Positions 46,458-55,753 of a DNA stretch of 64,000 nt are shown here, piece after piece (the first letter of the stretch is position 1; every line of letters begins with the position of its first letter). The DNA is from Flavobacteriaceae bacterium. GTDB taxonomy: Bacteria; Bacteroidota; Bacteroidia; Flavobacteriales; Flavobacteriaceae. Below the pieces are notes generated by a model. That model did not search any database. It was not told the origin of the DNA and worked only from the letters and a program-made list of their open reading frames with translations. Position numbers and translations under genes: made by a program. The stretch is taken from the NCBI GenBank assembly GCA_030835825.1, contig JAURRA010000022.1, forward strand, positions 1 through 64,000, read 5' to 3'.

Positions 46458-47312
46458 CTAACCATTCAAGGCCTCAGCACCGCCAACGATTTCAAGAATT
46501 TCATTGGTAATGGCAGCTTGCCTAGCCTTGTTGTAGGTCAATTTAAGCTGATCTCTTAGCTCAGTTGCATTGTCTGTGGCCTTGTGCATGGCAGTCATAC
46601 GAGCGCCGTGTTCACTGGCGAAAGAATCGCGCACAGCTTTATAAAGCTGGGTTTTCAAGGCCTTTGGAATAAGTTGAGAGACTATTTCTATTTTGTTAGG
46701 TTCAAAAATATAGTCCCCTTCAGCCTTTATCCCTTGAGCAGGAATTAATGGCAGAAAATTTTCAACCATCACTTCTTGGGTAGCCGCGTTTTTGAATTTA
46801 TTGTAGACTATTTCAATTTTGTCGTATTCACCTGCTGCAAATCGCGTCATTAATTCGTCTGCAATTAAAGCAACGTTTCCAAAGGTCAAATCGTCGAAAA
46901 CTGCACTGTGATTTGATATTACAACATCCTTTTTTGAAAAATTGTCATGTGCTTTTTTACCAATGGCCAAAAAATCTAATTGGGCATCGGTATACTGCTC
47001 TTTTATACCGGCAGCTGCCTTAAGTATATTGGAGTTAAACGCACCGCAAAGACCCCTGTTCGACGTAATTACGGCGACCAGCACTTTTGTTACTGGACGC
47101 TGTTGCGTGAATTGACTGCCTGTATCTGAGTCCATAGTAGCGCTCAGGTTTTGAAGCAAATCAGTTAACTTATTGGAATAAGGACGCATGGCAGTAATAG
47201 CGTCTTGCGCCTTTTTGAGTTTTGCAGCAGACACCATTTTCATGGCACTAGTGATTTGCATGGTTGATGAAACCGATGCGATCCTATTCCGTATGTCCTT
47301 TAAGTTAGCCAT
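46458..47312 (-). CDS. atpG: ATP synthase F1 subunit gamma
   Basis: Rotor shaft of F1. 284 residues with the N-terminal helix KDIRNRIASVSSTMQITSAMKMV, the segment VITSNRGLCGAFN near residue 80 and the C-terminal helix KLTYNKARQAAITNEILEIVGGAEAL. Last gene of the atp operon here; atpD and atpC are not in the window, as in other Bacteroidota where they form a separate unit. Confidence 0.96.
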   Translation of the reverse strand: MANLKDIRNRIASVSSTMQITSAMKMVSAAKLKKAQDAITAMRPYSNKLTDLLQNLSATMDSDTGSQFTQQRPVTKVLVAVITSNRGLCGAFNSNILKAAAGIKEQYTDAQLDFLAIGKKAHDNFSKKDVVISNHSAVFDDLTFGNVALIADELMTRFAAGEYDKIEIVYNKFKNAATQEVMVENFLPLIPAQGIKAEGDYIFEPNKIEIVSQLIPKALKTQLYKAVRDSFASEHGARMTAMHKATDNATELRDQLKLTYNKARQAAITNEILEIVGGAEALNG

Positions 47313-47331
47313 TACTTAATTTAGTTGCTCA

Positions 47332-48906
47332 TTAATATTTAGAGGACAAATCCTTACAAACAGCCGTCAAGGTGTCTGTAATTTCGTCGGTAAGTTTGCC
47401 CGCTTTGAGTGCATCTAAAACATCTCGGTGCTTAGCATTCAAAAATTCTATAAAGTCTCGCTCAAATTCTTTTACCTTTTCAACAGGTACATTTCTTAAC
47501 AGGTTTTTCGATCCAGCGTAAATAATAGCCACTTGATCTTCCACTGTGTACGGATCGTTTTGAGCCTGTTTCAATATTTCCACATTGCGTTTTCCTTTTT
47601 CGATAACGTTCAGTGTGGCTGCATCAAGGTCAGAACCAAATTTGGCAAAAGCCTCCAATTCACGATATTGCGCCTGATCTAATTTAAGTGTTCCTGCAAC
47701 CTTTTTCATCGACTTGATTTGAGCCGAACCGCCCACTCTCGACACGGAAATTCCAACGTTAATCGCTGGACGTACCCCTGAGTTAAACAAATCCGATTCA
47801 AGGAAAATTTGACCATCCGTAATAGAAATCACATTAGTTGGGATATAGGCCGATACATCTCCCGCCTGAGTTTCAATAATTGGCAAGGCTGTAAGTGAAC
47901 CGCCACCTTTAACCACTGGTCTTAAGGATTCTGGTAAGTCGTTCATGTTTTTGGCGATATCGTCATCGGCAATAACCTTGGCGGCACGCTCAAGTAAACG
48001 GGAGTGTAAATAAAATACATCCCCTGGATAGGCCTCACGTCCTGGAGGACGACGTAGCAACAGGGATACCTCACGGTAAGCCACTGCCTGCTTTGACAAA
48101 TCGTCATAGATAATCAGTGCTGGTCTTCCAGTATCTCTAAAATACTCTCCAATCGCAGCACCAGCAAAAGGGGCATAAACCTGCATAGGCGCAGGATCAG
48201 AAGCATTAGCAGCTACGATGACCGTGTAGGCCATAGCTCCCTTATCTTCTAAAGTCTTAGCAATCCCTGCCACGGTTGATGCCTTTTGGCCCACTGCAAC
48301 ATAGACACAAAAAACCGGCTCACCTGCATCGTAAAATTCCTTTTGATTTAAAATGGTGTCGATGCAAACCGTTGTTTTTCCAGTTTGACGATCCCCAATA
48401 ACCAATTCTCGTTGTCCACGTCCAACAGGAATCATAGCATCAATAGACTTTATTCCAGTCTGTAATGGCTCGTCTACAGGTTGACGGAAAATAACTCCTG
48501 GTGCTTTGCGCTCCAAAGGCATTTCGTATAAGTCTCCTCCGATTGGGCCCTTGCCATCAATTGGATTCCCCAGCGTGTCGACAACTCTTCCAACCATATT
48601 ATCGCCTACTTTAATAGAAGCGATACGCTCTGTGCGTTTAACCGTTGCGCCTTCTTTAATGTCTTGTGAAGGACCTAATAACACAACTCCCACATTGTCT
48701 TCTTCCAAGTTCAAGACAATCCCTTCAAGGCCATTTCCAAAATCTACAAGCTCGCCATATTGGGCGTTAGACAAACCATATACCCGGGCAATACCATCGC
48801 CAATGGTCAATACAGTTCCTACCTCATCCAGGGTTGCTCCAGAATGAACACCATCTAGTTGTTGTTTTAATATTGCTGAAATTTCAGCTGGTTTAACGTT
48901 TGACAT
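47332..48906 (-). CDS. atpA: ATP synthase F1 subunit alpha
   Basis: Non-catalytic nucleotide-binding subunit. 524 residues with P-loop GDRQTGKTT near residue 170, [15 protein letters not shown] (Walker B) and the family signature [17 protein letters not shown]. Full length. Begins 4 bases after the atpH stop. Confidence 0.97.
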   Translation of the reverse strand: MSNVKPAEISAILKQQLDGVHSGATLDEVGTVLTIGDGIARVYGLSNAQYGELVDFGNGLEGIVLNLEEDNVGVVLLGPSQDIKEGATVKRTERIASIKVGDNMVGRVVDTLGNPIDGKGPIGGDLYEMPLERKAPGVIFRQPVDEPLQTGIKSIDAMIPVGRGQRELVIGDRQTGKTTVCIDTILNQKEFYDAGEPVFCVYVAVGQKASTVAGIAKTLEDKGAMAYTVIVAANASDPAPMQVYAPFAGAAIGEYFRDTGRPALIIYDDLSKQAVAYREVSLLLRRPPGREAYPGDVFYLHSRLLERAAKVIADDDIAKNMNDLPESLRPVVKGGGSLTALPIIETQAGDVSAYIPTNVISITDGQIFLESDLFNSGVRPAINVGISVSRVGGSAQIKSMKKVAGTLKLDQAQYRELEAFAKFGSDLDAATLNVIEKGKRNVEILKQAQNDPYTVEDQVAIIYAGSKNLLRNVPVEKVKEFERDFIEFLNAKHRDVLDALKAGKLTDEITDTLTAVCKDLSSKY

Positions 48907-48910
48907 GATT

Positions 48911-49447
48911 CTATTGTAATGTTAATACTCTTTCTAATTGATTCAATTGATTGGTAATGCTCGCGTCATATTGTTGGTCTCCAATACGTAAAACGAAGCC
49001 TCCAACAATACTCGGATCGATTACTTGCTCCAAGTTTACAGTTTTGTCGGTTAAAGCCTTTATTTTGGCTAATACTTGTGCCTCCAATTCAGCACTCATT
49101 GCGACTGCTGTGGTGACTTGTGCGGTGATTTTTCCTTGAGAAATATCAAAGGCAGACATATAAGCTTTCGCAACATCAGCCATTAGAGCCAGTCGTTTAT
49201 TGGACTCTAAAAGTTCAAATAATTTGATTGAAAGCTCATGTGACGCGGGAAATCCCGACTTTAGAACACTAAGTTTCGTGGCGCCTTTGATGACTGCACT
49301 TGCCAATAAATTCTTCAAGGCTTCTGAGGCTTGGATAGATCCAGAAATCAAGACCATATCATCAAACACCTCTTGGGCCACCTGCTGTTCTTGGGCAGCA
49401 CCCAACAGTGCTTTGGCATATCTTAAAGAAGCGCGATTTCCTGACAT
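48911..49447 (-). CDS. atpH: ATP synthase F1 subunit delta
   Basis: Peripheral stalk subunit joining F1 to the b subunits. 178 residues, with [13 protein letters not shown] at the N-terminus and the C-terminal signature [21 protein letters not shown]. Located between atpF and atpA as usual, 2 bases after atpF. Confidence 0.94.
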   Translation of the reverse strand: MSGNRASLRYAKALLGAAQEQQVAQEVFDDMVLISGSIQASEALKNLLASAVIKGATKLSVLKSGFPASHELSIKLFELLESNKRLALMADVAKAYMSAFDISQGKITAQVTTAVAMSAELEAQVLAKIKALTDKTVNLEQVIDPSIVGGFVLRIGDQQYDASITNQLNQLERVLTLQ

Positions 49448-49449
49448 TG

Positions 49450-49950
49450 TTAGTTGATTTTAGCGTCCTTTAACAATGATTCAACCAGGGCTTCTTGTTT
49501 TTGATCGTCGGACAATTCCGATTTCAATACTTTCTCTGCTATTTCAATGGAAAGCAGGGCTACTTGAGCTTTCAGCTCAGCAATGGCCGACTCCTTCTCA
49601 GTAACTATGGCTAATTGTGCTTGTTGCATCAATTTGGTAGCCTCGGAACGCGCCTCGTCTTTAGCATCCTCAATCATTTTATTTTTCAAATCGCGAGCTT
49701 CTTTCAGCATAGCGTCTCTTTCCAAACGGGCTTCTTTGAGCAGTTTTTCGTTATCTGCCTGGAGATTTTTCATCTCCATTTTTGCTTTTTCGGCCGATTC
49801 GAGCGCTGTTTTGATACCTTGTTCGCGTTCGTCAACCGCGTCGAGGATAGGCTTCCAAGCGAATTTCTTTAACAAAAACAATAGTATAACAAAAGCGAGA
49901 GATTGCCATACAAATAGTCCGAGTGAAAATTCTTCTAATAGTTTTTCCAT
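49450..49950 (-). CDS. atpF: ATP synthase F0 subunit b
   Basis: Peripheral stalk subunit of 166 residues. One membrane helix (FVWQSLAFVILLFLLKKFAW, about 13-32) is followed by a long charged coiled coil rich in Lys/Glu/Ala to the end. It begins 36 bases past the hairpin that separates it from atpE. Confidence 0.94.
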   Translation of the reverse strand: MEKLLEEFSLGLFVWQSLAFVILLFLLKKFAWKPILDAVDEREQGIKTALESAEKAKMEMKNLQADNEKLLKEARLERDAMLKEARDLKNKMIEDAKDEARSEATKLMQQAQLAIVTEKESAIAELKAQVALLSIEIAEKVLKSELSDDQKQEALVESLLKDAKIN

Positions 49951-49985
49951 AGTCTAAAACTTAAATTGCATCAATTTTTAATAAA

Positions 49986-50020
49986 AAACAATCTTGTAAC
50001 CAACCGTTACAAGATTGTTT
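49986..50020 (-). terminator. Hairpin between atpE and atpF (internal terminator or mRNA processing/stability element)
   Basis: A perfect 15-bp inverted repeat (49986-50000 and 50006-50020) has a 5-base loop and, on the minus strand, a run of six T residues overlapping the stem base. It starts 10 bases past the atpE stop and ends 36 bases before atpF. As a partial terminator or 3' stabiliser it would raise the c-subunit message over the downstream genes. Confidence 0.7.
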
Positions 50021-50029
50021 AAGCATTCA

Positions 50030-50221
50030 TTAGACAGCGAATAAGGCTGCGAAACCAATACCTTCAATAAGTGCAGCTGCGATAAGCATAGCAGTTTGAA
50101 TTTTTCCATAAGCCTCAGGCTGACGCGCGATAGCTTCCATTGCGGAACCACCGATACGACCAATACCCATACCTACTCCAATTACTACTAAACCTGCACC
50201 TACGATTGCTGGAATTTCCAT
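50030..50221 (-). CDS. atpE: ATP synthase F0 subunit c
   Basis: Rotor ring subunit of 63 residues: two membrane helices joined by the polar loop ARQPEAYGK. The ion-binding glutamate is in AALIEGIGFA near residue 54. The sodium-type ligand pattern is not obvious, so proton coupling is assumed. Short but normal for Bacteroidota. Confidence 0.96.
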   Translation of the reverse strand: MEIPAIVGAGLVVIGVGMGIGRIGGSAMEAIARQPEAYGKIQTAMLIAAALIEGIGFAALFAV

Positions 50222-50257
50222 GATATATATATTAAAAATTAAACATTCAACTTACTA

Positions 50258-51334
50258 CTAATGCGCTTCTTCATGATGTTCCTCTACCGCAAAGCCAAAA
50301 TACAAGGCCGAAAGCATTGTAAAAATGTAGGCTTGCAGTAAGGCTACCAGTACTTCGATCAAAGAAATGGCAAATGCCAATCCAAATGAAAGGGTACTTC
50401 CTAGCCAACTTTTGAAAATAAACATCAGTCCGATTAAACTCATTAACACAATGTGACCGGCTTGCATGTTCGCATACAAACGAATCAAGAGTGAAAACGG
50501 CTTAATAAATACCCCTAATAATTCAATGGGGGCTAAAATAATTTTCATCGGTATTGGAACACCTGGCATCCAAAAAATGTGTTTCCAATAGTTCTTGTTT
50601 CCAGTTAAATTGGTAATCAAAAAAGTCAAAAGGGCTAAAGAAAATGTAATGGCGATGTTCCCAGTTACATTCACTCCGAGAGGTGTCAGACCAAAAATAT
50701 TGAGAAACCAGATAAAGAAAAAGATAGTCAACAAATAGCTCATGTAGCGTTTATAGTGTTTTTCACCAATATTTGGGATGGCGATATCATCCCTGATATA
50801 TAAAACAATAGGCTCAAAAAAACGTCCGGCACCGCTTGCAACTCCCCGATTTGAGGCATATGATCGGGCCAAGCTGCGGAATAGGAAAAACATGAGCAGG
50901 CCTGTGATAAATATCATCACTACACTTTTAGTAATAGACAAATCCAAAGGCTTTGGGTTTGCAGGGTGATGCTGCTCGTCGTAGTTAATTGTTCCAGCCT
51001 CGTCGGTCTTGTAAATTTTATTGTGTTCAATGGCATAAAAAGCTCCATCTACTTCAGCCACAGACTCGCCGTGGTGAAATTTAGACGAGGAAAATACCTT
51101 TAAACCATTATCCCATAGAATAATAGGTAAAGGAAAGCCTACGTAATGGTGAACGCCCTGCTGGTCTGTGTAAGAGGTAAGACTAAAATCGTAGGAATCT
51201 TGAAGGTGATGGGTGATATAGGCTTTAATTTCAGCCTTTTTGTCTGTTCCCTGCGTCTCGTTTGAGGCAGAAAGCATGGAGGTGAATCCTAAGAAAATGG
51301 ATAAAAAAAGATTGTACTTAAATGCTCTATACAT
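50258..51334 (-). CDS. atpB: ATP synthase F0 subunit a
   Basis: Membrane stator channel subunit. From the ATG at 51334 it has 358 residues: a signal-like N-terminus, an extended periplasmic region (about 30-120) typical of Bacteroidota, then five or six helices. The essential Arg is in FSLLIRLYANMQAGH. An in-frame TTG at 51349 is less likely. A consensus promoter lies just upstream, so the F0F1 genes can be transcribed separately from the sprE end. Confidence 0.95.
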   Translation of the reverse strand: MYRAFKYNLFLSIFLGFTSMLSASNETQGTDKKAEIKAYITHHLQDSYDFSLTSYTDQQGVHHYVGFPLPIILWDNGLKVFSSSKFHHGESVAEVDGAFYAIEHNKIYKTDEAGTINYDEQHHPANPKPLDLSITKSVVMIFITGLLMFFLFRSLARSYASNRGVASGAGRFFEPIVLYIRDDIAIPNIGEKHYKRYMSYLLTIFFFIWFLNIFGLTPLGVNVTGNIAITFSLALLTFLITNLTGNKNYWKHIFWMPGVPIPMKIILAPIELLGVFIKPFSLLIRLYANMQAGHIVLMSLIGLMFIFKSWLGSTLSFGLAFAISLIEVLVALLQAYIFTMLSALYFGFAVEEHHEEAH

Positions 51335-51365
51335 TATGCGCGATTTCAACTGCTTTAAATCGCTG

Positions 51366-51393
51366 CAAAGGTATGTTATTATGCATTAAACAA
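51366..51393 (-). promoter_or_regulatory. atp operon promoter (TTG-N17-TACCTTTG)
   Basis: The minus strand has TTG (51391-51393), 17 bases and TACCTTTG (51366-51373). Start is predicted near 51362, 28 bases before the atpB ATG. Confidence 0.6.
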
Positions 51394-51446
51394 AAAAGAA
51401 TATTTTCCCTTTATTTTGGGCCTTATTAGTTCAATAAATACAGGGA

Positions 51447-51971
51447 TTACATCCGTTCAAATTCAATAGACAGCAACACTTCTCCCTGAAGATCTAGGGG
51501 CAACATCAGTTGTTCAAAGGGGAGGATCGCAGAAAACACCAAATTGCCCTCTGTCAACACATCGATAGTAAAAACTGTTGTTTCTCCCAGAAATTGGATA
51601 GTTAGTAAATCTCCCGACTTCGTCCAAAACGAATCGGTCTCAAAAAGATTGTTTGGCGTCATATAGTCCTCGGAACACTCGAAGTCGCTTACAGTTGTCA
51701 TAAAGCCATAAGAGCCATCAGCAATAAAGCGGTTTGGGTTTTCTTGAAAATCGAAAGCAAAATCTTCATCGTAGCCAAGGGAAATGATGTTTAAAGGCTC
51801 GTCTGGGCTGTAAAGATAACTCATGTTCGTGCCTGTAAAACTAATATTGACACCTTTCCATAAGCCCACAATACTTGGGTCGGGTAATTTTTGAGGTGTG
51901 ATGGAGTCAGCATTACAGCCAGAAAAACATAAAACCGACAACATCAAAACGGATGTTAAGTAAGATCTCAT
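51447..51971 (-). CDS. Hypothetical lipoprotein, lipocalin-like
   Basis: 174-residue lipoprotein with lipobox LCFSGC (Cys near residue 19). The mature part contains IVGLWKGVNISF near the start and several predicted strands (DLLTIQFLGETTVFTIDVL), resembling the lipocalin-like lipoproteins of Bacteroidota. No specific ligand can be proposed. It sits between the DUF6168 gene and atpB, an unusual interruption of the atp neighbourhood. Confidence 0.7.
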   Translation of the reverse strand: MRSYLTSVLMLSVLCFSGCNADSITPQKLPDPSIVGLWKGVNISFTGTNMSYLYSPDEPLNIISLGYDEDFAFDFQENPNRFIADGSYGFMTTVSDFECSEDYMTPNNLFETDSFWTKSGDLLTIQFLGETTVFTIDVLTEGNLVFSAILPFEQLMLPLDLQGEVLLSIEFERM

Positions 51972-52038
51972 AAGTAGGATGTTTTTAACCTGAATACAAG
52001 CACAGGATTCTAAAGAATTCTTGGCTTATGACAGTAAT

Positions 52039-52434
52039 TTATTTAATCAAAAACCGCGCCAAAGCCCTTGTTTCCATAAATAATGCTATCAAATAGGGTA
52101 CAAAAAAACCTCCGCTCTCAAGCAAAGTTATCTGACCATCCTGCAAGTATATTGGGCGGAAAACGAGGAAAAAAACTAGTATTTTTACGGTGCTGCCCGC
52201 CAAAAATAAAAAGCCCACATAGGTCCTGACAGCATTGTAAAACCAAAAGATCAGACTTACTATGGCCCAAGCTAAAACAAAATTGAAGCCATAGGCCCTC
52301 AACAGAAAAGCATCCTTAGGCTGAAAATGATTCAGAGATAGTAGGCTCCAGTGTATGGCAAGGCCAACAGACAAGACTAAAAAAAGTTGCGTTGAAAATC
52401 GAAAAATAGCCTGTCTTTGCTCTTTTGGCGTCAT
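52039..52434 (-). CDS. DUF6168-like membrane protein
   Basis: 131 residues from the ATG at 52434, which overlaps the atpZ stop as ATGA. Four predicted membrane helices cover most of the length. The position between atpZ and atpB matches the small membrane protein (DUF6168-type) of flavobacterial atp clusters, comparable to AtpI by place. A role in F0 assembly is inference. Confidence 0.75.
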   Translation of the reverse strand: MTPKEQRQAIFRFSTQLFLVLSVGLAIHWSLLSLNHFQPKDAFLLRAYGFNFVLAWAIVSLIFWFYNAVRTYVGFLFLAGSTVKILVFFLVFRPIYLQDGQITLLESGGFFVPYLIALFMETRALARFLIK

Positions 52435-52667
52435 GAGTGAAAGTTTTTTAATTGTCGATTTAAAAAATAGAATGACACCACAATGCCAAATAAGCAGCAA
52501 ATAATCACAAAGAGCTTTTTGTCGTTGTTATATTGGGAATCAAGCCATAAACCCAATTTGACAAAAAGGAATATAGTAACTCCCATTTGTCCACTGAAAG
52601 CGGTCAAACTAAGGGCCTTCTTAAGCTGTTTTTTCTTCTTTCTGGGGGCCTGAGGCTCTTTGCTCAC
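52431..52667 (-). CDS. AtpZ/AtpI family ATP synthase accessory protein
   Basis: 78 residues: a basic N-terminus (APRKKKKQLKKA) and two membrane helices with FSGQMGVTIFLFVKLGLWLD, the family signature. AtpZ/AtpI proteins help assemble the c-ring or move Mg/Ca. The start is GTG at 52667, since the only in-frame ATG lies inside the first helix. Its first 47 bases lie inside the end of the bactofilin gene. Confidence 0.85.
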   Translation of the reverse strand: MSKEPQAPRKKKKQLKKALSLTAFSGQMGVTIFLFVKLGLWLDSQYNNDKKLFVIICCLFGIVVSFYFLNRQLKNFHS

Positions 52668-53046
52668 TTCCTAAGGATTTAATAGCGCCTCTCATACTAC
52701 AGTTGGCATTGAACGTAGCGCCTGGCTCGACCGACAACTTTCCAATAATTACTTCTCCGTCAATATGAGCTGTATCCTTGAGCACAAGTGTGCCTGTTAA
52801 TTCAATTTTCCCTGAAAACTTTCCTTCAATATCGGCATTGACTCCTTTGAGCTGTCCCTTTATCGATCCCATTTTCCCAACAACAACTTTACCCTGTGTT
52901 GTCAAATTTCCTTCAAGGGAGCCGTCGATACGAATGGGGGAGTTAGAAGTAATATTGCCAATCAATTTGGTGTCTTGCGCTATGATATTTTGCTGTGCGC
53001 CATTTGAATTCAATCCCATATGCTGGTATTTTGATTTTAGTAACAT
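52621..53046 (-). CDS. Bactofilin (polymer-forming cytoskeletal protein)
   Basis: 141-residue bactofilin that polymerises into filaments at the membrane. The core of repeated short beta strands (NITSNSPIRIDGSLEGNLT, GKVVVGKMGSIKG, GTLVLKDTAHIDGEVIIG) forms a right-handed beta helix. Tails are short and polar. Start ATG at 53046, or 53019. It lies 3 bases after sprE and overlaps atpZ by 47 bases, so the three are translated together. Confidence 0.92.
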   Translation of the reverse strand: MLLKSKYQHMGLNSNGAQQNIIAQDTKLIGNITSNSPIRIDGSLEGNLTTQGKVVVGKMGSIKGQLKGVNADIEGKFSGKIELTGTLVLKDTAHIDGEVIIGKLSVEPGATFNANCSMRGAIKSLGSEQRASGPQKEEKTA

Positions 53047-53049
53047 CGT

Positions 53050-55539
53050 TTAGTTAAGGTCTAAGTATTGTTCAATATTCTTGTGTACTTGAATGATTTG
53101 ATAATTGTAAGAAGACATCGGGATAAAATCTCTTTCGATTTTGATCTCTGATTCTTTCAAAATTTCGGCAAATCCCTCAGCACCTTCTATACTTTTTAAA
53201 CCGTTGACTACCACAAATGTAGTGTTTTGATCGTAAAGTTCCACAGAAGTGCTCAAATTGAAGTGTTTAACTTTGAGGATCGCTTTACTAAGTTTGTCTG
53301 CAAATATATTCATGGCATCATTTTCAGATCTCGAAAAGGAATATAGAACTTTGAACTCTTTCGCAGACTCGTTGCTTTCAAACTCCTTATTTTCTAGGGT
53401 ATTTATGACGGAGCCCAAGAGATCTGACGCCCGTTGGCCTTCCTTGCTGTTAGGGTAATTCGTGGACAATTCTTTCAATCCCTCTTTGTAATAATCGAAC
53501 CCAAACAGCCTAGCTCCTGCGGTTATGCCGAGCATTTCAAAACGGGGAACCATAGGATCTCCATCGAAATCAAAAATGGCTTGCTCGCATTGTTGAATCA
53601 CGGTTTCCAAATCCCCTTCTTCATACTTTTGATATATGGCATCATAGGTAAGTTGAGGGCTATTGGCTAATTCCGCCAAGGCAGACTTGGGGTTCAAAAT
53701 CAATGCCACATATCTGCTTTCTGGGTAATATTCAATCAGCCGAGATTTGACTTTTTCCGCTTTCTCTCTTTGATTTGATTCTTCGTAGAGTCGGAAAAGG
53801 TGATAGGTTGCTGGAAGTGCAAGTTTATCTTGAGCATCGACCAAATCGAGCAAGGTCTCCAAACGGTCCTGTGCAATTGGATAGGCTTTGAATCGATCTT
53901 TATACAACAAGCCAAGTTGATACAAAGCCTTATTTCTATCTTGAGTCAAACTATCCAAAACAACGGGGTCGGTTGGAATTTGAGACAAATAAGTATCTAT
54001 GGCATAACGGCCCATGTTCTCCTGAGTCACTTCTACCTCCTCAACCGCTTGCTCAACTGGGTCAGAGGTGGCAGGATTCCATCTCCAATTATCCTCTAAT
54101 TTGACATCTCCCCAAAGCATCTCAAAAGCCGATTTGCCAAAAGCCACAGTGTTGGCATTGTAAAAGTAAAATTTGCTTGTCGCTGACAAAGTTGGCAGCG
54201 ATGCATTGACTGGCTGCAGCTGCTCTCCAGCTGCCTTTCGTTTTTCATCTGCAGACTTCAAATCCTCGACGAACAACCTTACAAAGTCGCGCTGCTCGGC
54301 CTGGGACAGTTGGGATAAACGAAGTATACTATCACTAACCGTCAGTTGGTTCTCGTAAAAAACGACCTCCTCGAGATTGTCTCTTTTTCTTTTAACGCTT
54401 CTTAAAGGCTTGGTGTCTTTGACCATGGCTGTTAAGGTACTGTCGTAATAGACTCCAGCTTCTTTAAATTGAGCCTTGTCAAAATTGATGTCTCCAATGG
54501 CTTCATAATTTCGGGCTAACAACACAGCGTCTGAGGAAGGGGTTTTTAACGACGATTTGAACAGCATTTCGGCCTCATCCGTCAATTCTTGTTTTAATTT
54601 AAGATTAGCCCAAGTGTGGTAAACATTCCCTACATATGGTCTGTTTTCTCTATTATCTAGAAGATCTTCGAAAAACTCCCGTGTTTTCAGAGAGTCTTGG
54701 ACTGGAATATTTCTATTAATGTATCCTTTCAATTTTGCCTGAACCCACATTCCTCTTGGGATTTTTCTGTTCATAGCCACAATCTTACTAAAGTAGTGGT
54801 AGGCGCTATCGGATTGATTGTTCAATTCGTAGAATTGTCCTTTAATAAACCAATAGCGTGCCCGGCGAACGCGTTGTTTGACCACTTTTGCCGCGTCTTG
54901 AAGAGCCACTTGGGCACTATCCAGGTGATTGAGATTAATATAAGCCTGAGCCAGTGCTGCTTGAGCTTCTGCACGTTCAAAATCTTCTAGTCTTTCCTGG
55001 GTCAATAACCGTTTTAAATTTTTGGCAGCTTGTGCGTCATTATCCAATCTGATATTGGTTTTAGCTCTCCAAATGAGCGCTAAATTAATTTTATCGCTGG
55101 CTGGATATTTTGACAAAATATAGTTAAACGCCTCAAGTGCTGGAATAAATCGTTGGTCATAATAGCGCGATTTGCCCAGCAGCATATAAGCCTCATCCAT
55201 TTGACTGTTATACTCTTTACCTTTGACATTTACACTGTGCTTTTGAACCGCCTTTACAGCTTTCTCTTCTGCACGAAGGAAATTACTGTTATCGGAAGGG
55301 CCTACTCTAATAGCGTCCTCATCTACAGTTAAAGGTTCTATTGGTAATATGTCCCAATAATTTTCGTTGTAGGTACTAAACAGTTGTTCAACCTCGCGAT
55401 CTAGTGCTTCGTTCCCATGAAATAGGACGTTGTATTTGGCTGTGAGAGCAAACATATTTCGGCTAACAAAAGTATTTTTCTTACGGGAACAGCCTATTGC
55501 AGTCAAGCAAATAACGCCAAATAATATAAAACGGTACAT
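53050..55539 (-). CDS. sprE: Gliding/T9SS lipoprotein SprE (PorW family)
   Basis: 829-residue TPR lipoprotein needed for T9SS secretion and gliding (SprE in Flavobacterium, PorW in Porphyromonas). From the ATG at 55539 a lipoprotein signal with lipobox AIGC is followed by KYNVLFHGNEALD and LLGKSRYYDQRFIPALEAFNYI, typical of the family start. TPR-type helices run through the middle, and a C-terminal domain near residues 720-829 repeats partly (VLYSFSRSENDAMNIFADKL). The order sprE-bactofilin-atpZ is common in Flavobacteriia. Confidence 0.9.
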   Translation of the reverse strand: MYRFILFGVICLTAIGCSRKKNTFVSRNMFALTAKYNVLFHGNEALDREVEQLFSTYNENYWDILPIEPLTVDEDAIRVGPSDNSNFLRAEEKAVKAVQKHSVNVKGKEYNSQMDEAYMLLGKSRYYDQRFIPALEAFNYILSKYPASDKINLALIWRAKTNIRLDNDAQAAKNLKRLLTQERLEDFERAEAQAALAQAYINLNHLDSAQVALQDAAKVVKQRVRRARYWFIKGQFYELNNQSDSAYHYFSKIVAMNRKIPRGMWVQAKLKGYINRNIPVQDSLKTREFFEDLLDNRENRPYVGNVYHTWANLKLKQELTDEAEMLFKSSLKTPSSDAVLLARNYEAIGDINFDKAQFKEAGVYYDSTLTAMVKDTKPLRSVKRKRDNLEEVVFYENQLTVSDSILRLSQLSQAEQRDFVRLFVEDLKSADEKRKAAGEQLQPVNASLPTLSATSKFYFYNANTVAFGKSAFEMLWGDVKLEDNWRWNPATSDPVEQAVEEVEVTQENMGRYAIDTYLSQIPTDPVVLDSLTQDRNKALYQLGLLYKDRFKAYPIAQDRLETLLDLVDAQDKLALPATYHLFRLYEESNQREKAEKVKSRLIEYYPESRYVALILNPKSALAELANSPQLTYDAIYQKYEEGDLETVIQQCEQAIFDFDGDPMVPRFEMLGITAGARLFGFDYYKEGLKELSTNYPNSKEGQRASDLLGSVINTLENKEFESNESAKEFKVLYSFSRSENDAMNIFADKLSKAILKVKHFNLSTSVELYDQNTTFVVVNGLKSIEGAEGFAEILKESEIKIERDFIPMSSYNYQIIQVHKNIEQYLDLN

Positions 55540-55753
55540 GATGTTATGAATCACAGGGGACGAGTTGTTTCTATTGTATAACTGTAAAACTAGTTATTTA
55601 TGATAACTGAAGGTAAATTAAGAGAAAAATTTGTTTTGCAAAGAGGAAAGATGGTGAAATTGAAAGGCCATGACCCCTTAGTACCCAAATTCTTCGCAAC
55701 ACCACATTGAACGCTCTAACAAAAACAATTATATTGCATAAAATTTATCTCTT

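Noticed and set aside
48506-48847. 113-codon frame opposite atpA
   Set aside because: Antisense shadow of a conserved gene; composition biased to Ser/Pro/Thr and no promoter.
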